Source of the DNA: Bacilli bacterium
Lineage (GTDB): Bacteria; Bacillota_I; Bacilli_A; RFN20; UBA1709
Direction: 5' to 3'
Assembly (NCBI GenBank): GCA_028694305.1
Contig: JAQUTO010000053.1
Span: forward strand, 1-6,051
Length of the DNA: 6,051 nt
Shown in pieces: positions 5,063-6,051 of the stretch; position 1 is the first letter of the stretch; each line of letters starts with the position of its first letter. The notes under the pieces were generated by a model. It had not been told where the DNA came from, searched no databases, and saw only the letters and a list, made by a program, of their open reading frames with translations. Made by a program: the position numbers and the translations under genes.

Positions 5063-6051
5063 CAGTCATTATGGGTAAGTTGTCTAAACTATGTTTATAA
5101 CTAACTAATAATCTGAGGGTACCAAAACCTAGCACATTAGCGACATTAACCGAAGTGGGTTTATAACTAACTAATAATCTGAGGGTACCAAAACTAGTAG
5201 CGCCAGTTGTTAAATAATTAATAAGTTTATAACTAACTAATAATCTGAGGGTACCAAAACGTATTCCCACTATCTTTATGGTAAGTGATGGTTTATAACT
5301 AACTAATAATCTGAGGGTACCAAAACAAGGCTAATACGGCTGACCTACCTACCACGGTTTATAACTAACTAATAATCTGAGGGTACCAAAACACCTTGCG
5401 TGGTGCAAGGACAATAAGTTAGGTTTATAACTAACTAATAATCTGAGGGTACCAAAACAAGGTCACGATCAATGGAAGCGATGTATCTGTTTATAACTAA
5501 CTAATAATCTGAGGGTACCAAAACACTCTAACGATGTAGGTTGCTCGGAATTAAGTTTATAACTAACTAATAATCTGAGGGTACCAAAACAGAGTATGAA
5601 GTTACTTTTAAACAAATAATGTTTATAACTAACTAATAATCTGAGGGTACCAAAACAGTTGCTAATCCTGTCGTACCACTTCCCATGTTTATAACTAACT
5701 AATAATCTGAGGGTGCCAAAACGCTACACATTGATCACCGATGAATACTTCAGTTTATAACTAACTAATAATCTGAGGGTACCAAAACATGATCAACAAG
5801 TTAAATTACTTGCTCAGCGTTTATAACTAACTAATAATCTGAGGGTACCAAAACAGTAGGTATATTCATTCTCCAACATTTTCTGTTTATAACTAACTAA
5901 TAATCTGAGGGTACCAAAACATAAACTCGCCTGACTAACCCCCCATAACAGTTTATAACTAACTAATAATCTGAGGGTACCAAAACATCTAGTTTGATCC
6001 AAACTTGTTCTATATAGTTTATAACTAACTAATAATCTTAGGGTACCAAAA
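5027..6051 (-). CRISPR. CRISPR array, type II-A-like repeats, at least 16 repeats and 15 spacers, continues past the right edge
   Basis: A 36-bp repeat recurs every 66 bp exactly, with 15 spacers of 30 bp. Repeats start at 5027 and then at 5093 and every 66 bp to 6017; the last lacks only its final base. In the crRNA sense (minus strand) the repeat begins GTTTTGGTACCCTCAG and ends GTTAGTTATAAAC. GTTTT at the 5' end, 36-bp repeats and 30-bp spacers are features of type II, and from memory GTTTT-x-GTAC-x-CTCA is close to the S. thermophilus CRISPR1 repeat. Repeats 2-10 and 12-15 are identical; 11 and 16 each have one visible change; repeat 1 is degenerate. All spacers differ. The trailer is at the left, so leader and cas genes are expected beyond 6051. 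Apparent reading frames inside the array arise because 66 is a multiple of three and are not genes. Confidence 0.97.

Noticed and set aside
5028..5270. Minus-strand reading frame with the repeated peptide GTLRLLVSYK
   Set aside because: It is the CRISPR array read in frame; the 66-bp unit is divisible by three, so the same repeat peptide recurs. No ribosome binding site or independent coding evidence.
5814..6002. Second minus-strand frame with the same repeated peptide
   Set aside because: Same artefact of the 66-bp CRISPR period.

Overview
The window looks like chromosomal DNA of a low-GC Bacillota/Bacilli or Acholeplasma-like bacterium. It is A+T-rich, Shine-Dalgarno sites are strong (repeatedly GGAGGT), and the ybeY-cdd-era-recO block is typical of Bacilli. 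The standard code is used: tryptophan is TGG, and the cdd gene stops with a TGA that overlaps the era start, so this is not a UGA=Trp mycoplasma. I cannot name the genus.

Region 1 (1-1812, minus strand) is a tight housekeeping operon read right to left: ybeY (rRNA maturation endonuclease), cdd (cytidine deaminase), era (ribosome-assembly GTPase) and the first 15 codons of a probable recO. Genes are separated by 18 bp or overlap by 1-4 bp. dgkA, which commonly lies between ybeY and cdd in Bacilli, is absent. Directly upstream of ybeY, on the same strand, is a short C39 cysteine-peptidase gene (1840-2343). It ends just after one membrane segment, as if the transporter half of a peptidase-containing ABC exporter were missing.

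Region 2 (2344-4146) is a divergent promoter region followed by a plus-strand Na+/phosphate cotransporter with a fused PhoU-like tail (NptA/YjbB type). I place its start at 2470, not at the upstream GTG.

Region 3 (4152-4955) is a two-gene minus-strand operon of unrecognised small proteins, with its own -10 box and strong ribosome binding sites. The first product has a charged, probably disordered N-terminus and a C-terminal segment that reads like a ribbon-helix-helix DNA-binding fold. The second is a mostly helical protein I do not recognise.

Region 4 (4963-6051) holds a bidirectional terminator and then a CRISPR array with at least 16 repeats of 36 bp and 15 spacers of exactly 30 bp, running off the right edge. 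Repeat sequence and geometry resemble type II-A arrays of the Streptococcus thermophilus CRISPR1 group. The degenerate leftmost repeat and the GTTTT repeat start on the minus strand both indicate transcription right to left, so the leader and any cas genes should lie beyond 6051. No cas gene, tracrRNA or leader is visible here. The most novel elements are the unknown two-gene operon beside the array's trailer end and the exporter-less C39 peptidase.
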